From Anaerobiospirillum thomasii (GTDB lineage: Bacteria > Pseudomonadota > Gammaproteobacteria > Enterobacterales > Succinivibrionaceae), in assembly GCF_900445255.1 (NCBI RefSeq), contig NZ_UAPU01000007.1, positions 161,001 to 225,000 on the forward strand: a stretch of DNA of 64,000 bases. Reading direction: 5' to 3'. The position numbers and the translations under genes are program-made. The notes beneath the pieces were generated by a model that saw only the letters and a program-made list of their open reading frames with translations, did not search any database and had not been told where the DNA came from. Within the stretch, counting starts at the first letter, position 1; each line of letters begins with the position of its first letter. Of the stretch, positions 8,034-17,207 are shown one piece after another.

Positions 8034-8050
8034 ATGTTATCGTTGTCATT
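8034..8050 (+). promoter_or_regulatory. Operator-like site upstream of the binding-protein gene
   Basis: ATGTTATCGTTGTCATT shares its right half (CGTTGTCATT) exactly with the palindrome at 6662-6681, and 16 of 17 positions with the site before the 4-epimerase gene (27655-27671, read on the plus strand). It lies 44 bp before the start codon. Confidence 0.65.
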
Positions 8051-8093
8051 AAAAACAACTAACATGTTTTTATCGTTTATAGAGGAATTGAAT

Positions 8094-9014
8094 ATGAAGA
8101 TTACTAAAACTTTAGGTGCAGTTGCTTTAGCTTCAGCTATGGCCTTTGCAGGCGCTGCCTCTGCAGCCGATGATGGCAAGCTCAAGATTGGTATGTCATT
8201 CCAGGAGCTCAACAACCCATACTTCGTAACCATGCAGCAGGCTTTTGAAGAGGCTGCCAAGTCATTAGGTGCTGAAATTGTTATCACCGACGCACGTCAC
8301 GACGTAGCAAAACAGATTTCAGACGTTGAGGATATGTTACAGCAGAATATTGATATTCTTCTATTAAATCCAACTGACTCTGTAGGTATTCAGTCAGCTG
8401 TTATCGATGCCAAAGAAGCCGGTGTTGTAACTGTAGCCATCGATGCCCAGGCTGAAGGCCCAATCGATTCATTCGTAGGTTCAAAGAACTATGATGCAGG
8501 CGTTATGGCCGGTGAGGCTCTTGCCAAAGCCTTAGACGGCAAGGGTGAGGTTGCCATTCTTGACGGTATCCCTGTAGTACCTATTCTTGAGCGTGTACGT
8601 GGCTTTGAAGATGCCATGAAGAACTATCCTGACATCAAGATCGTAACCAAGCAGAACGGTCAGCAGGACAGAGCCATCGCTCTTAACGTAACTGAGAACA
8701 TTTTACAGTCAGCTCCAGAGCTTGATGGTATCTTCTCAGTAAACGACGGCGGGGCAATGGGTGCCTTAGCTGCAATTGAGGCTTCAGGCCGTGATGTTAA
8801 ACTCGTATCAGTTGATGGTAACCCAGAGGCTGTAGAGGCTATTGCCAAAGGCGACGGTCCATTTATTGCAACATCTGCACAGTTCCCACGCGATCAGATC
8901 CGTGTAGGTATCGGTATTGCTCTGGCCAAGTTCTGGGGTGCCAACGTTCCTAGCGCAATCCCTATCGACGTTAAGCTAATCACCAAAGAAAATGCTGAAG
9001 GCTTCTCTTGGTAA
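8094..9014 (+). CDS. Ribose-type sugar ABC transporter, periplasmic binding protein
   Basis: Substrate-capture component of an ABC importer (RbsB-like, 306 residues). The ATG at 8094 follows GAGGAA and opens a classic Sec signal peptide (MKITKTLGAVALASAMAFAGAASA). This replaces a longer in-frame start without a signal. IGMSFQELNNPYF, LLLNPTD, FVGSKNYDAG and VSVDGNPEAVEAI are type I periplasmic binding protein motifs. The ATPase and permease genes follow directly. The substrate is probably a polyol or pentose, given the dehydrogenase, kinase and 3-epimerase nearby, but this is inferred from context only. Confidence 0.9.
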   Translation: MKITKTLGAVALASAMAFAGAASAADDGKLKIGMSFQELNNPYFVTMQQAFEEAAKSLGAEIVITDARHDVAKQISDVEDMLQQNIDILLLNPTDSVGIQSAVIDAKEAGVVTVAIDAQAEGPIDSFVGSKNYDAGVMAGEALAKALDGKGEVAILDGIPVVPILERVRGFEDAMKNYPDIKIVTKQNGQQDRAIALNVTENILQSAPELDGIFSVNDGGAMGALAAIEASGRDVKLVSVDGNPEAVEAIAKGDGPFIATSAQFPRDQIRVGIGIALAKFWGANVPSAIPIDVKLITKENAEGFSW

Positions 9015-9038
9015 TTTAAATTACGTTTAAGTAGTACC

Positions 9039-9065
9039 GCACCCTTTATGCTGCATAGAGGGTGC
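9039..9065 (+). terminator. Intra-operon hairpin after the binding-protein gene
   Basis: A 12-bp stem (GCACCCTTTATG pairing with 9054-9065, one wobble) with a 3-nt loop, followed by only a weak TTATAG tract. Such hairpins after binding-protein genes usually stabilise or partly terminate the message so that the binding protein is made in excess. Confidence 0.65.
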
Positions 9066-9084
9066 TTATAGATTAGGAGATACA

Positions 9085-10581
9085 ATGCCAAAACTACTGG
9101 AACTGCAGGAAATATCAAAATCTTTTCCTGGCGTAAAAGCGCTAGATAATATTACGCTGTCTTTAGATTACGGTGAGATTCACGCCCTCTTAGGCGAAAA
9201 CGGTGCCGGCAAATCTACCCTTATGAAAATTCTTTGCGGCATTTACAGTAATGACAAGGGTAAGATTTTAATTGACGGTGCTGAAGTCACTTTTGATAAC
9301 TATAAAGATGCTATTGATAAAGGCATTGGTATCATTTTCCAGGAATTTTCATTAATACCGTATTTAAATGCCGTTGAAAATATTTTCTTAAATCGCGAGA
9401 TCAAAAATAAGCTGGGTCTTATCGATTTTAAGAAAATGAAAGAGGAAACTCTTAAGATTTTAAATGAGCTTGAGATCAATATTAACGTTGATGTTCCTGT
9501 TGAAGAGCTCTCAGTTGCCGAGCAGCAGTTCGTTGAAATTGCCAAGGCACTGTCATTACATGCAAAAATTCTGGTTTTAGACGAGCCTACTGCCACTTTA
9601 ACACCAAAAGAGGCTGACAGACTGTTTAAAATCATGCGCGACCTTAAGCAGACTGGTGTTGGCATGTTCTTTATCTCCCACCACCTTGAGGAAATTTACC
9701 AGATCTGCGAGAACATCTCAGTACTGCGTGACGGTCAGTACATAGGCACCAGACCTGTTGCCAACACCACCGTAGATGAGCTGGTTGAGATGATGGTAGG
9801 TCGCAAGGTTGAAAACACTTATCCTCCAAAGAGCAGCACCATAGTGCGCGACAAGCCAATACTTGAGGTCAACAACCTGTGTCGCAACAAGGGTGATACA
9901 CCAAACAGCTTCAAGATTTACAAAGGCGAGATTTTAGGCTTTGCAGGTCTTGTAGGCTCAGGCCGTACCGAGCTTGCCCGTGCACTTATTGGTGCTGACA
10001 AACCATATTCAAAGGAAGTTATCCTGGACGGGGTTAAAGAAAAACTCTCAGATCCTGCAGAGTCACTGGCCAAAGGTATTGGTCTTCTGCCTGAGGACAG
10101 AAAGGCTGAAGGTCTTATCCTGCCGTTTTCTGTAAAGAGCAATATCTCCATGAACAACTTCTCCAAGTGGATGGTGGGCGGTATCTTTATCTCTGATAAG
10201 CAGGAGGAAGCTACAGCCAATGAGCTTATCAAGAAGGTAAGAGTAAAGACTCCGTCCTCATCTACCAAGGTTGGCAACCTCTCAGGAGGTAATCAGCAGA
10301 AGGTTGTTATTGGACGCTGGCTCAACAATGACTGTAAGGTTTTAATCTTTGACGAGCCAACCCGTGGTATTGACGTAGGCGCCAAGGCTGAAATATATGA
10401 GCTAATGCGCAAACTGACAGAAACAGGTCTTGCCGTAATCATGATCTCATCTGAGCTGCCAGAAATCATCGGCCTTTGCGACAGAGTGGAGGTATTCAGA
10501 GAAGGCTCAATTGTAGCAGAACTTGAAGGCAAGGATATCGAATCAAATACTATTATGCTTTATGCAACAGGAAACAACTAA
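9085..10581 (+). CDS. Sugar ABC transporter ATP-binding protein (RbsA/MglA-like)
   Basis: Tandem-ATPase subunit of a carbohydrate uptake transporter-2 importer, 498 residues as usual for the family. The first domain has Walker A GENGAGKST (~residues 36-44), a LSVAEQQ signature and LVLDEPT Walker B. The second has a degenerate Walker A-like GLVGSGRTE, LSGGNQQK signature and LIFDEPTRGID. The degenerate second P-loop is normal for this family. The ATG at 9085 follows AGGAG. It is co-transcribed with the binding protein and the permease, whose ATG begins just 1 nt after this stop codon. Confidence 0.94.
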   Translation: MPKLLELQEISKSFPGVKALDNITLSLDYGEIHALLGENGAGKSTLMKILCGIYSNDKGKILIDGAEVTFDNYKDAIDKGIGIIFQEFSLIPYLNAVENIFLNREIKNKLGLIDFKKMKEETLKILNELEININVDVPVEELSVAEQQFVEIAKALSLHAKILVLDEPTATLTPKEADRLFKIMRDLKQTGVGMFFISHHLEEIYQICENISVLRDGQYIGTRPVANTTVDELVEMMVGRKVENTYPPKSSTIVRDKPILEVNNLCRNKGDTPNSFKIYKGEILGFAGLVGSGRTELARALIGADKPYSKEVILDGVKEKLSDPAESLAKGIGLLPEDRKAEGLILPFSVKSNISMNNFSKWMVGGIFISDKQEEATANELIKKVRVKTPSSSTKVGNLSGGNQQKVVIGRWLNNDCKVLIFDEPTRGIDVGAKAEIYELMRKLTETGLAVIMISSELPEIIGLCDRVEVFREGSIVAELEGKDIESNTIMLYATGNN

Positions 10582-10582
10582 T

Positions 10583-11563
10583 ATGGCTAGCGAAACTATT
10601 ACTCAAGAGAATTCAATGATGACTACATTTAAGCAACTGTCAAGAAACCCTGTTTTCTATCCTTTAATGGGCTTCTTATGCGTATTCATTATCATGGTTG
10701 TAGTGACAGACAACTTCCTTACAGCCAACAACCTTACCAATATCGGCCGACAGGTATCAGTCAACGCCATTATTGCTGTAGGTATGACCTTTGCTATTTT
10801 AACCTCAGGTATTGACCTTGCTGTAGGCTCTGTGATGGCGCTCTCTGGAACCATTATGGCTGGCCTTATGGCTGGCGGCATGCCAATGTCACTCTCTATT
10901 TTAATAGGTTTAGGTTTAGGCTCAGTTCTTGGTGCCATTAACGGTTTACTTATAGCCTATGCCAAGATGCCTGCCTTTATTGTGACCCTGGCCATGTTAG
11001 GTATTGCCCGTGGTCTTGCTCTTATCTATACCGGCGGTTATCCAATCTCAGGTCTTGACAAGTCATTTGCCCTCTTTGGCCGTGGCAGCATCATGGGTAT
11101 TGAGACTCCGATCTTCATCATGCTCATTGTCTATGCAGTAGCCTATGTGGTTTTAACCTACACCCCATTTGGCCGTCACGTCTATGCTGTAGGCGGTAAT
11201 GCCGAGGCCTCAAGACTCTCTGGTATCAAGGTCTCAAAGATTCTGTTTTTAGTCTATACTATCTCAGGCTTCACCTCAGCACTTGCAGGTTTAATCTTAA
11301 CCTCTCGTCTGATGTCAGGTCAGCCAAATGCCGGTGTTGCTTTTGAGCTTGATGCCATCGCAGCTGTAGTACTTGGCGGTGCAGCCATGAACGGTGGTAA
11401 AGGTACAATCATAGGTACTCTTATAGGCGCGCTGCTCCTTGGTGTACTAAACAACGGTCTGAACCTCATCGGTATCAACCCATATGTTCAGAACGTAATC
11501 AAAGGCATAATTATTCTCATTGCCATCTATGTAGGTACTGAGAAGAAAAAAGCAAGAAGCTAA
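10583..11563 (+). CDS. Sugar ABC transporter permease (RbsC-like)
   Basis: Inner-membrane channel of the importer, 326 residues with about ten hydrophobic segments. The EAA-like region AVGGNAEASRLSGIKV and the C-terminal GAAMNGGKGTIIGTLIGALL are characteristic of RbsC-type permeases. The ATG at 10583 is chosen over an upstream in-frame start deep inside the ATPase gene, because it gives the family length and sits directly after the ATPase stop. The local SD is weak (AGGA about 10 nt upstream), which suggests translational coupling. A strong terminator follows. Confidence 0.92.
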   Translation: MASETITQENSMMTTFKQLSRNPVFYPLMGFLCVFIIMVVVTDNFLTANNLTNIGRQVSVNAIIAVGMTFAILTSGIDLAVGSVMALSGTIMAGLMAGGMPMSLSILIGLGLGSVLGAINGLLIAYAKMPAFIVTLAMLGIARGLALIYTGGYPISGLDKSFALFGRGSIMGIETPIFIMLIVYAVAYVVLTYTPFGRHVYAVGGNAEASRLSGIKVSKILFLVYTISGFTSALAGLILTSRLMSGQPNAGVAFELDAIAAVVLGGAAMNGGKGTIIGTLIGALLLGVLNNGLNLIGINPYVQNVIKGIIILIAIYVGTEKKKARS

Positions 11564-11579
11564 TCTTCATAACCAAGTG

Positions 11580-11611
11580 ATGATGTGTGCCCCGGCACAC
11601 ATCATTTTTTT
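11580..11611 (+). terminator. Strong terminator between permease and kinase genes
   Basis: A 12-bp perfect stem (ATGATGTGTGCC and its complement at 11594-11605) followed by a seven-T run. It ends 28 bp before the kinase start, so kinase expression requires read-through or an unrecognised promoter in a very short gap. Confidence 0.9.
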
Positions 11612-11639
11612 AAAACAACAGCAAAATTAAGGATCTGCA

Positions 11640-13103
11640 ATGAGCTATTTTATCGGTATCGATCTTGGCGGCACAGTAATTAAAGCCGGTATTTATGATG
11701 AGTGCGGCAATGAAGTTTCAGTATGCGAGCACAATTCCACACTGATTGCACAGCATGAGGGCTTTTCAGAGCGCAATATGGATGAGCTATGGCAGTCTGT
11801 ATGTACTGTAATTCAAGGCGCTCTTAAAAGCGGATCAGTAAACAACGCTGATGTCAAAGGTGTATCCTTCTCATCCCACGGCAAGGGTCTGTATGCTGTT
11901 GATAAGGCAGGCCGTCCTGTGCGCAACGGTATTATCTCATCAGATACCAGAGCTTTATCTATTGTAAAGAAATGGCTTGAAGATGGCAGTGCCGACAAGG
12001 CCTATCCTTATGGTATGCAGCAGATCTGGACCGGCCATCCTGTGGCCATACTGCGCTGGCTTTATGAAAATGAAAGAGAGAATTACGATAAGATTGATTC
12101 TATCTTCATGGTGCATGATTATGTAAGATTCTGCATGACAGGCAATAAAGGCGCTGAAATCACCAATATTTCAGGCTCCAATCTCTACAATGTCAAAACA
12201 GGCACCTATGATAAGATCCTTGCCAGTAACTTTGGCATTGATGAGTGCTATGACAGACTTCCACCTATTGTTCAGTCAGCACAGAACTGCGGCGGCGTAA
12301 CCAAAGAGGCTGCTGAGGCTACAGGTCTTAAAGAAGGCACTCCTGTCTTTGGCGGTTTTTTTGATGTAGTAGCAGCCTCCATTGCCTCAGGTGTAACAGA
12401 TGATACAGTTTTATCTGCAACCTCAGGTACCTGGTCTATTGCCACTACTGTACACAAGAGCATCAAGGATGATCCTCATCATTATATCTGGGGCAATTAC
12501 TGTATACCTGATCTGTATTTTGTCCACGAAGGCTCTCCAACCTCAGCTTCAAATCTTGCCTGGTGGAGAAATCTTTTATTGAAGAATGTAAGTCTTGATG
12601 AGTGCAATGCCTATGTAGACAAGGCACAAAAAGAGCGTAAGGACAGCTCATTGTTCTACTTCCCATACCTTTTTGGCTCAAACTTCAAATTAGGTCAGCA
12701 TGCCTCCTTATATGGTCTGCAGGCTCACCATGATATGCAGGATATAGTCAATGCTCTGTATGAGGGTATAGTCTTTTCACATCTTATCAATCAGGATAAG
12801 GTGGTTAAAATTTCACCAAATCTAAAGACTATAAGAATGGCAGGTGGTCCTACCAATTCAAAACCATGGATGCAGATGTTTGCCTCAGCCTCCAATCTGC
12901 CAATTGAGATCTCAAGTATCAAGCAGGTAGGCTGTATGGCTGCAGCTTTATGTGCAGCCGTAGGCTCAGGTCACTTTAAAGATTTTAGTGAGGCAGTAAA
13001 GGCCACACATAAAGCCTCAGTTGCCATTGAGCCTTGTGCAAGTCAGCATGATTATTTAAGAGAGCGTTATGCAAGATTCCTTGAAATAAACAAATCTCTC
13101 TAA
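11640..13103 (+). CDS. FGGY-family carbohydrate kinase, LyxK-like
   Basis: ATP-dependent sugar kinase of 487 residues, similar in layout to L-xylulose kinase LyxK and to the second copy at 19.0-20.5 kb. The N-terminal actin-fold motif IGIDLGGTVIKAGIYD, GVSFSSHGKGLY, WTGHPVAILRWLYE, HDYVRFCMTG and C-terminal MAGGPTNSKPWMQM are visible. AAGGA precedes the ATG. It differs from true LyxK in several core stretches (for example SATSGTWS versus NISMGTWA), so its substrate may differ. In context it should phosphorylate the ketose made by the dehydrogenase, most plausibly L-xylulose. L-erythrulose is an alternative, given the EltD resemblance. Confidence 0.88.
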   Translation: MSYFIGIDLGGTVIKAGIYDECGNEVSVCEHNSTLIAQHEGFSERNMDELWQSVCTVIQGALKSGSVNNADVKGVSFSSHGKGLYAVDKAGRPVRNGIISSDTRALSIVKKWLEDGSADKAYPYGMQQIWTGHPVAILRWLYENERENYDKIDSIFMVHDYVRFCMTGNKGAEITNISGSNLYNVKTGTYDKILASNFGIDECYDRLPPIVQSAQNCGGVTKEAAEATGLKEGTPVFGGFFDVVAASIASGVTDDTVLSATSGTWSIATTVHKSIKDDPHHYIWGNYCIPDLYFVHEGSPTSASNLAWWRNLLLKNVSLDECNAYVDKAQKERKDSSLFYFPYLFGSNFKLGQHASLYGLQAHHDMQDIVNALYEGIVFSHLINQDKVVKISPNLKTIRMAGGPTNSKPWMQMFASASNLPIEISSIKQVGCMAAALCAAVGSGHFKDFSEAVKATHKASVAIEPCASQHDYLRERYARFLEINKSL

Positions 13104-13132
13104 TAGATTTATATAACCCATCCTATACAGGC

Positions 13133-13178
13133 TAAGCTGATATAATATCAAGTATCTTATATCAGCTTATTATTTTTT
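13133..13178 (+). terminator. Terminator of the kinase gene
   Basis: A 13-bp perfect stem (TAAGCTGATATAA with its complement at 13157-13169) around an 11-nt loop, followed by a T-rich tract. Confidence 0.85.
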
Positions 13179-13287
13179 AAAACTCATCTCCCATTTTCTG
13201 TAATCTTATATAAAAGCCTTTATATAATATTTTTATCTAAGCCTTTACATAATATTTAATCTTGATTCTTGTTTTATAAACTGCAGG

Positions 13288-13320
13288 CAAAAAAAATCAG
13301 CCATAGAGTTTATGGCTGAT
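13288..13320 (-). terminator. Terminator of the minus-strand FGGY kinase
   Basis: A minus-strand ATCAGCCATA/TATGGCTGAT stem with a 5-nt loop, followed by a T run, 21 bp past the stop of the gene at 13342-14925. Confidence 0.85.
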
Positions 13321-13341
13321 CTGCAGGTAAATGTGTTTAAC

Positions 13342-14925
13342 CTAGAAGGACAGAGTAGACTGTCTTTCTATAGCAAGACCATTTTTGTAATCTTCCATGA
13401 ATTTTTCAAAGCCTTTGACGCCTTCAGGATTTGGCTGTAAGGTTGTGCCCTTATTGGCATTAAAGACCTTCTGTGACAGGAATTCATCAAGCTTAAGACC
13501 TGAGCTGTTAATCACATAGGAGGCTAATATGGCAATACCCCATGGACCACCCTCACTTGCTGTCTCCATGACAGATACAGGCACATTCATGGCATCGGCC
13601 ATAATCTGCTGACCTACGCCCCTGGTCTTGAAAAGACCGCCATGACCTAAAAGAGAATCTAATTTTACATTCTCATCTTTGATAAGAATATCCATACCCA
13701 TCTTGGTAGCTCCAAGAGATGAGTACAGGTGAGAGCGCATAAAGTTTGCAAGATTGAAATTGGCATCAGGTTTTCTTACAAATAAAGGACGCCCCTCTTC
13801 AAGATCTGTAATGAACTCACCTGAGTAATAGCCATAGGAGAGCAGACCGCCGCAGTCGGCATCACCTGTCAGAGCATTGTTGTATAAAAGCGAGAAGACC
13901 TCGTTCATATCAACCTTGTGGCCACTTAATTTTAAGAACTCGGCAAATAGTGAAACCCAGGCATTAAGATCCGAGGTGCAGTTGTTGGCATGGGCCATAG
14001 CTACAGGATGACCATCTGGTGTGGTGACCATGTCAATTTCACGGTGCAGTTTGTCTAAAGCCTTCTCAAGCACAATCATGGCAAAGATTGAGGTACCTGC
14101 TGAAATATTGCCTGTTCTTACCTTAACAGAATTGGTAGCCACCATGCCGGTACCAGCATCACCCTCTGGAGGACACAGTACAATGCCAGCCTTGAGATCA
14201 CCGTCCTCATCTAAAAATCTGGCTCCCTCTTCTGTCAGTGTTCCGGCATTTTCACCTGCCACCATAACTTTTGGCAATATGTCCAGAAGCTTCCAGCTGT
14301 AATTTTTGGAGGCTACAGCCTCATCAAACTGATCTACCATTTTCTGCACATAGGTATTGGTCTTAGGATCGATTGGGAACATTCCCACAGCATCGCCTAT
14401 GCCCTGATATCTGTTGCCGGTCAGAATTCTGTGTATATAACCTGACAATGTGCAGATATAATCAAGCTTGTGTACATGCTCATCATTGTTGAGAATGGAC
14501 TGATACAGATGGGAGATGGACCAGCGCTCTGGAATATTGAAATTGAATAATTCTGTAAGCTGTGCCGAGGCATCACGGGCATTAGTATTACGCCATGTTC
14601 TAAAAGGAGTAAGCAGTCTGCCCTCTTTATCAAAGGCAAGATAGCCATGCATCATGCCGGATATACCAATTGCACCTAAGGTGGTTATGGTCTGACCGTA
14701 TTTATCTTTTACATTTTTCTTTAAATCTCTGTAGCAGTCTTTGACACCTGCAAAGATATCTTCCTGTGAATATGTCCAGATTCCGTTTTCCAGCCTGTTC
14801 TCCCAGTCATGTACACCTGTGGCAACTACATTGTACTCACTGTCGATTAATACAGCCTTGATACGTGTTGAGCCGCACTCAATACCAAGATAGGTTTTAG
14901 TCAAATCAAGAGTCTTATCTGTCAT
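13342..14925 (-). CDS. FGGY-family carbohydrate kinase, substrate unknown
   Basis: Sugar kinase of 527 residues, from a different branch than the two LyxK-like copies. The ATG at 14925 is preferred over an upstream TTG because GAGGA then has a 7-nt spacing. The N-terminus has [17 protein letters not shown] and the middle has [13 protein letters not shown] and [12 protein letters not shown], with [10 protein letters not shown] and [15 protein letters not shown] near the C-terminus. These fit the ribulokinase/xylulokinase-like FGGY group. It is a single-gene unit with its own terminator. The 3- and 4-epimerases nearby would make a pentulokinase useful, but no isomerase gene (araA, xylA) is present. 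The upstream region ends at an insertion sequence ~260 bp away. Confidence 0.8.
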   Translation of the reverse strand: MTDKTLDLTKTYLGIECGSTRIKAVLIDSEYNVVATGVHDWENRLENGIWTYSQEDIFAGVKDCYRDLKKNVKDKYGQTITTLGAIGISGMMHGYLAFDKEGRLLTPFRTWRNTNARDASAQLTELFNFNIPERWSISHLYQSILNNDEHVHKLDYICTLSGYIHRILTGNRYQGIGDAVGMFPIDPKTNTYVQKMVDQFDEAVASKNYSWKLLDILPKVMVAGENAGTLTEEGARFLDEDGDLKAGIVLCPPEGDAGTGMVATNSVKVRTGNISAGTSIFAMIVLEKALDKLHREIDMVTTPDGHPVAMAHANNCTSDLNAWVSLFAEFLKLSGHKVDMNEVFSLLYNNALTGDADCGGLLSYGYYSGEFITDLEEGRPLFVRKPDANFNLANFMRSHLYSSLGATKMGMDILIKDENVKLDSLLGHGGLFKTRGVGQQIMADAMNVPVSVMETASEGGPWGIAILASYVINSSGLKLDEFLSQKVFNANKGTTLQPNPEGVKGFEKFMEDYKNGLAIERQSTLSF

Positions 14926-15187
14926 ATTCAAATCCTCAGGTAATATAAAATACTATCTTTATATTCTAATATAAAACATTCAAATTTTCAGCCTACACTT
15001 TAAAAAAGCACAGGCACATCAAATAAATTTCTGCTGTCTGTAAAATATAAAGCATCTTTGACTGACACAGACAGATACTGTAAAATTTAAATATGTGTTA
15101 AATGCTATTAGTTTTTAGTGTTTATATATTACTTATATTATAAAAAGCTTTTTAAAATATAAGCATATTTAGTGTCTTTATAAGATA

Positions 15188-15193
15188 TTATAA
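15188..15193. repeat. Target-site duplication, left (TTATAA)
   Basis: TTATAA directly abuts the left inverted repeat and is repeated at 17202-17207, as expected for a 6-bp target duplication. The sequence is itself palindromic, so the exact element ends carry slight ambiguity. Confidence 0.8.
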
Positions 15194-15222
15194 CCTAAAA
15201 TCCAATGATTTGTGTTACAACT
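15194..15222 (+). repeat. Left terminal inverted repeat of the insertion sequence
   Basis: Begins CCTAAAATCC; 27 of 29 positions match the reverse complement of 17173-17201. Confidence 0.88.
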
Positions 15223-15377
15223 TATAGCACTTCTACTTCTAACACCCTCGCATCTGTTCATATCCCATTGTAATTAAAGCTTATTTTTATCAATTTAACC
15301 TTGATTTTTTAAGGCTATTGTTCTATTATTCTTATATAAATTGTGTGCTTACTGTGTTACAACTGGGCGGTGTAAAA

Positions 15378-17165
15378 ATGATTTATTTAGACAAAACGGT
15401 TGATATTCCAGTATCTAATGTATACTTTCGCCAAAGAGGCCCTGATTTATACATTTGTGAATTTATAGAGCCTTGGAAAGATGATGATGGCTCAAGAAAG
15501 AGCAATCGCAAGCGTCGCATCATCGGGGTACCTGTAAATGGCGAGCGTACTGACACACAAATGCACCCAAATGAAAACTATTACAAACTAAGAAATCTTG
15601 CACTACCTGAGGCTAATTACGCTAAAGTTGGTCTGCCAGGGAAGCACACATCTTTTGAATACGCACCAGGTGCTGTAATATATCCAGCGTTTCCGGCCAT
15701 TGCCTATATAGCACTCCTTCAGTCAGGGTTATACGATAAACTCATAGAAGCCTTTAAAGATTCAAGACTTGTTGACTCTATGTGCTTTATAGCAACAGTA
15801 TACGCATCTGGCAGAACATCGCTTGAAGCACTTGAAGAGCTGTCTACTACCTTTAACGCTTTCAATGATGCACAAGGAGTAACATCGCAGGCTGCATCTT
15901 ACCTAATGCGCAATCTTGATACCAAAAAACTGCGTGATTTCTTCAAGTTATGGATCCCTTATGCATCAGGAAGCGACTGTCTGGCTTATGATGTAACTGC
16001 CTTTACTTCAAAAGCAAAACTTATGAGAGAGGCAGAGTATGGCTACACACATGGAACTGTAGAAAATCTGCCACTTGTAAACTATGCCTTATTTAGCAAT
16101 GAGCGTACTGGCATACCTGTCTTTTTTGATCATTATTCAGGAAGTCTTACCGACAAAGCCAATCTCAAGAATATTATTGATACAGCGCTAGATCGCAACC
16201 TCCCAGAGAATATTACTCTCGTTATGGACAGAGGTATGACAACGCTTGATAATCTCAGACACCTTAAAGAGCTTAAATTAAAATTTATTGTAGGTGTTCC
16301 TGGAACTATAAAGGCTGTTGACGAATATCTGAGCTCTATTGCTACTAAAGAGCAATCTATAACCAATACCATAACTTTAAAGACGCGCAGTGGTGAGTGC
16401 GAGACCTTATATTGCTACACTGAGGACTTTATCTGGAACGATGTAAAACTCAAACTGCATTTATACCAAAGCGTTCAAAGGCGTGCCAATAAGATGGCAG
16501 ATTTCTTTTCATCCCTTGAGGAGTGTAAGAGAGCTATTGCCGATACCAAAGAGCTTCCATCAGGAGCCTGTATAATGGCAGATGTAAAAAACTGCTTTGT
16601 GTATCAAGGAAAAGGCCGAGGTAGAAAATTAGTTCTTGATGAAGCTATAGCTCAAAAATATGTTAATCGTCTTGGTACTTTTGCCTTATTTTCAGAGCCT
16701 GAAGCTAACTATACAGCACAGAATGCTTTGGAATATTATAGAAGGCGTGAAATTGATGAGGCTAACTTTGATATTTTAAAAAATGACCTTAACGGCCTGC
16801 CGTTGGGCATTCACAACCAGAGCTCCTTAGACGGCAAATTCTTTATTCTCTTCATAGCTTTGGTTATAAAAAGAACCATTATGCAACGCATTAGAGGCTT
16901 TCTGCGCTCTAATAATAAATCTTATAAATATGCCGTTGAGACTTTGAACAATATTAAAGTTGAGTTTAGAGAAAGCGAGATCGCAATACTTGAATCAGGT
17001 CAGGTTGAGAAAAATCTTGATTACTTACATCAGGTTAATGCTCCAACCAAGTTTGCAAAATCTTTGCTGGCAGCAATAGTAGATCCGGATGGGCTTATAG
17101 TAAAAAAATCATACTTAAATCTAAAGGTCAAAAGAAAAAAAACAAAAGTTAGAGTGAAAAAATAA
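15378..17165 (+). CDS. IS1634/IS4-type DDE transposase
   Basis: Transposase of 595 residues catalysing cut-and-paste movement of its element. The ATG at 15378 has GGCGG upstream; an earlier in-frame TTG at 15318 is less likely. DDE residues are recognisable: LAYDVTAF (first Asp), LVMDRGM (second Asp) and YYRRREIDEANFDILK, which fits the Y-(2)-R-(3)-E-(6)-K signature of the IS4 superfamily. The C-terminus is lysine-rich and basic. No frameshift or stop interrupts it, so the enzyme may be functional. Confidence 0.92.
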   Translation: MIYLDKTVDIPVSNVYFRQRGPDLYICEFIEPWKDDDGSRKSNRKRRIIGVPVNGERTDTQMHPNENYYKLRNLALPEANYAKVGLPGKHTSFEYAPGAVIYPAFPAIAYIALLQSGLYDKLIEAFKDSRLVDSMCFIATVYASGRTSLEALEELSTTFNAFNDAQGVTSQAASYLMRNLDTKKLRDFFKLWIPYASGSDCLAYDVTAFTSKAKLMREAEYGYTHGTVENLPLVNYALFSNERTGIPVFFDHYSGSLTDKANLKNIIDTALDRNLPENITLVMDRGMTTLDNLRHLKELKLKFIVGVPGTIKAVDEYLSSIATKEQSITNTITLKTRSGECETLYCYTEDFIWNDVKLKLHLYQSVQRRANKMADFFSSLEECKRAIADTKELPSGACIMADVKNCFVYQGKGRGRKLVLDEAIAQKYVNRLGTFALFSEPEANYTAQNALEYYRRREIDEANFDILKNDLNGLPLGIHNQSSLDGKFFILFIALVIKRTIMQRIRGFLRSNNKSYKYAVETLNNIKVEFRESEIAILESGQVEKNLDYLHQVNAPTKFAKSLLAAIVDPDGLIVKKSYLNLKVKRKKTKVRVKK

Positions 17166-17172
17166 CAAATTT

Positions 17173-17201
17173 AGTTGTAACACAAATCATGGGACTTTAG
17201 G
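17173..17201 (-). repeat. Right terminal inverted repeat of the insertion sequence
   Basis: Reverse complement begins CCTAAAGTCC; it pairs with 15194-15222 at 27 of 29 positions and is followed directly by TTATAA. Confidence 0.88.
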
Positions 17202-17207
17202 TTATAA
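17202..17207. repeat. Target-site duplication, right (TTATAA)
   Basis: Second copy of the 6-bp direct repeat flanking the insertion sequence. Confidence 0.8.

Larger units (their letters stand above)
7756..8093. other. Divergent regulatory region between repressor and ABC importer
   Basis: A 338-bp AT-rich region without a gene. It holds the repressor promoter (7781-7810, minus), the importer promoter (7986-8013, plus), an operator-like site (8034-8050) and a small AGCTTCT/AGAAGCT hairpin (7817-7838) of unknown purpose. A TGTGATATATAGCTCG stretch at 7935-7950 has one good CRP half-site but a poor second half. Confidence 0.6.
15194..17201 (+). mobile_element. Complete IS1634/IS4-superfamily insertion sequence
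   Basis: A 2008-bp element with 29-bp terminal inverted repeats (15194-15222 and 17173-17201) that differ at only two positions. It is flanked by TTATAA duplications and encodes one full-length transposase. The inner part of the left repeat, TGTGTTACAACT, recurs at 15353-15364, which may be an internal transposase binding site. Intact repeats and an open reading frame suggest recent, possibly active, insertion. It sits in the non-coding stretch between a kinase gene and the IclR-type regulator and disrupts no visible gene. Confidence 0.9.
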
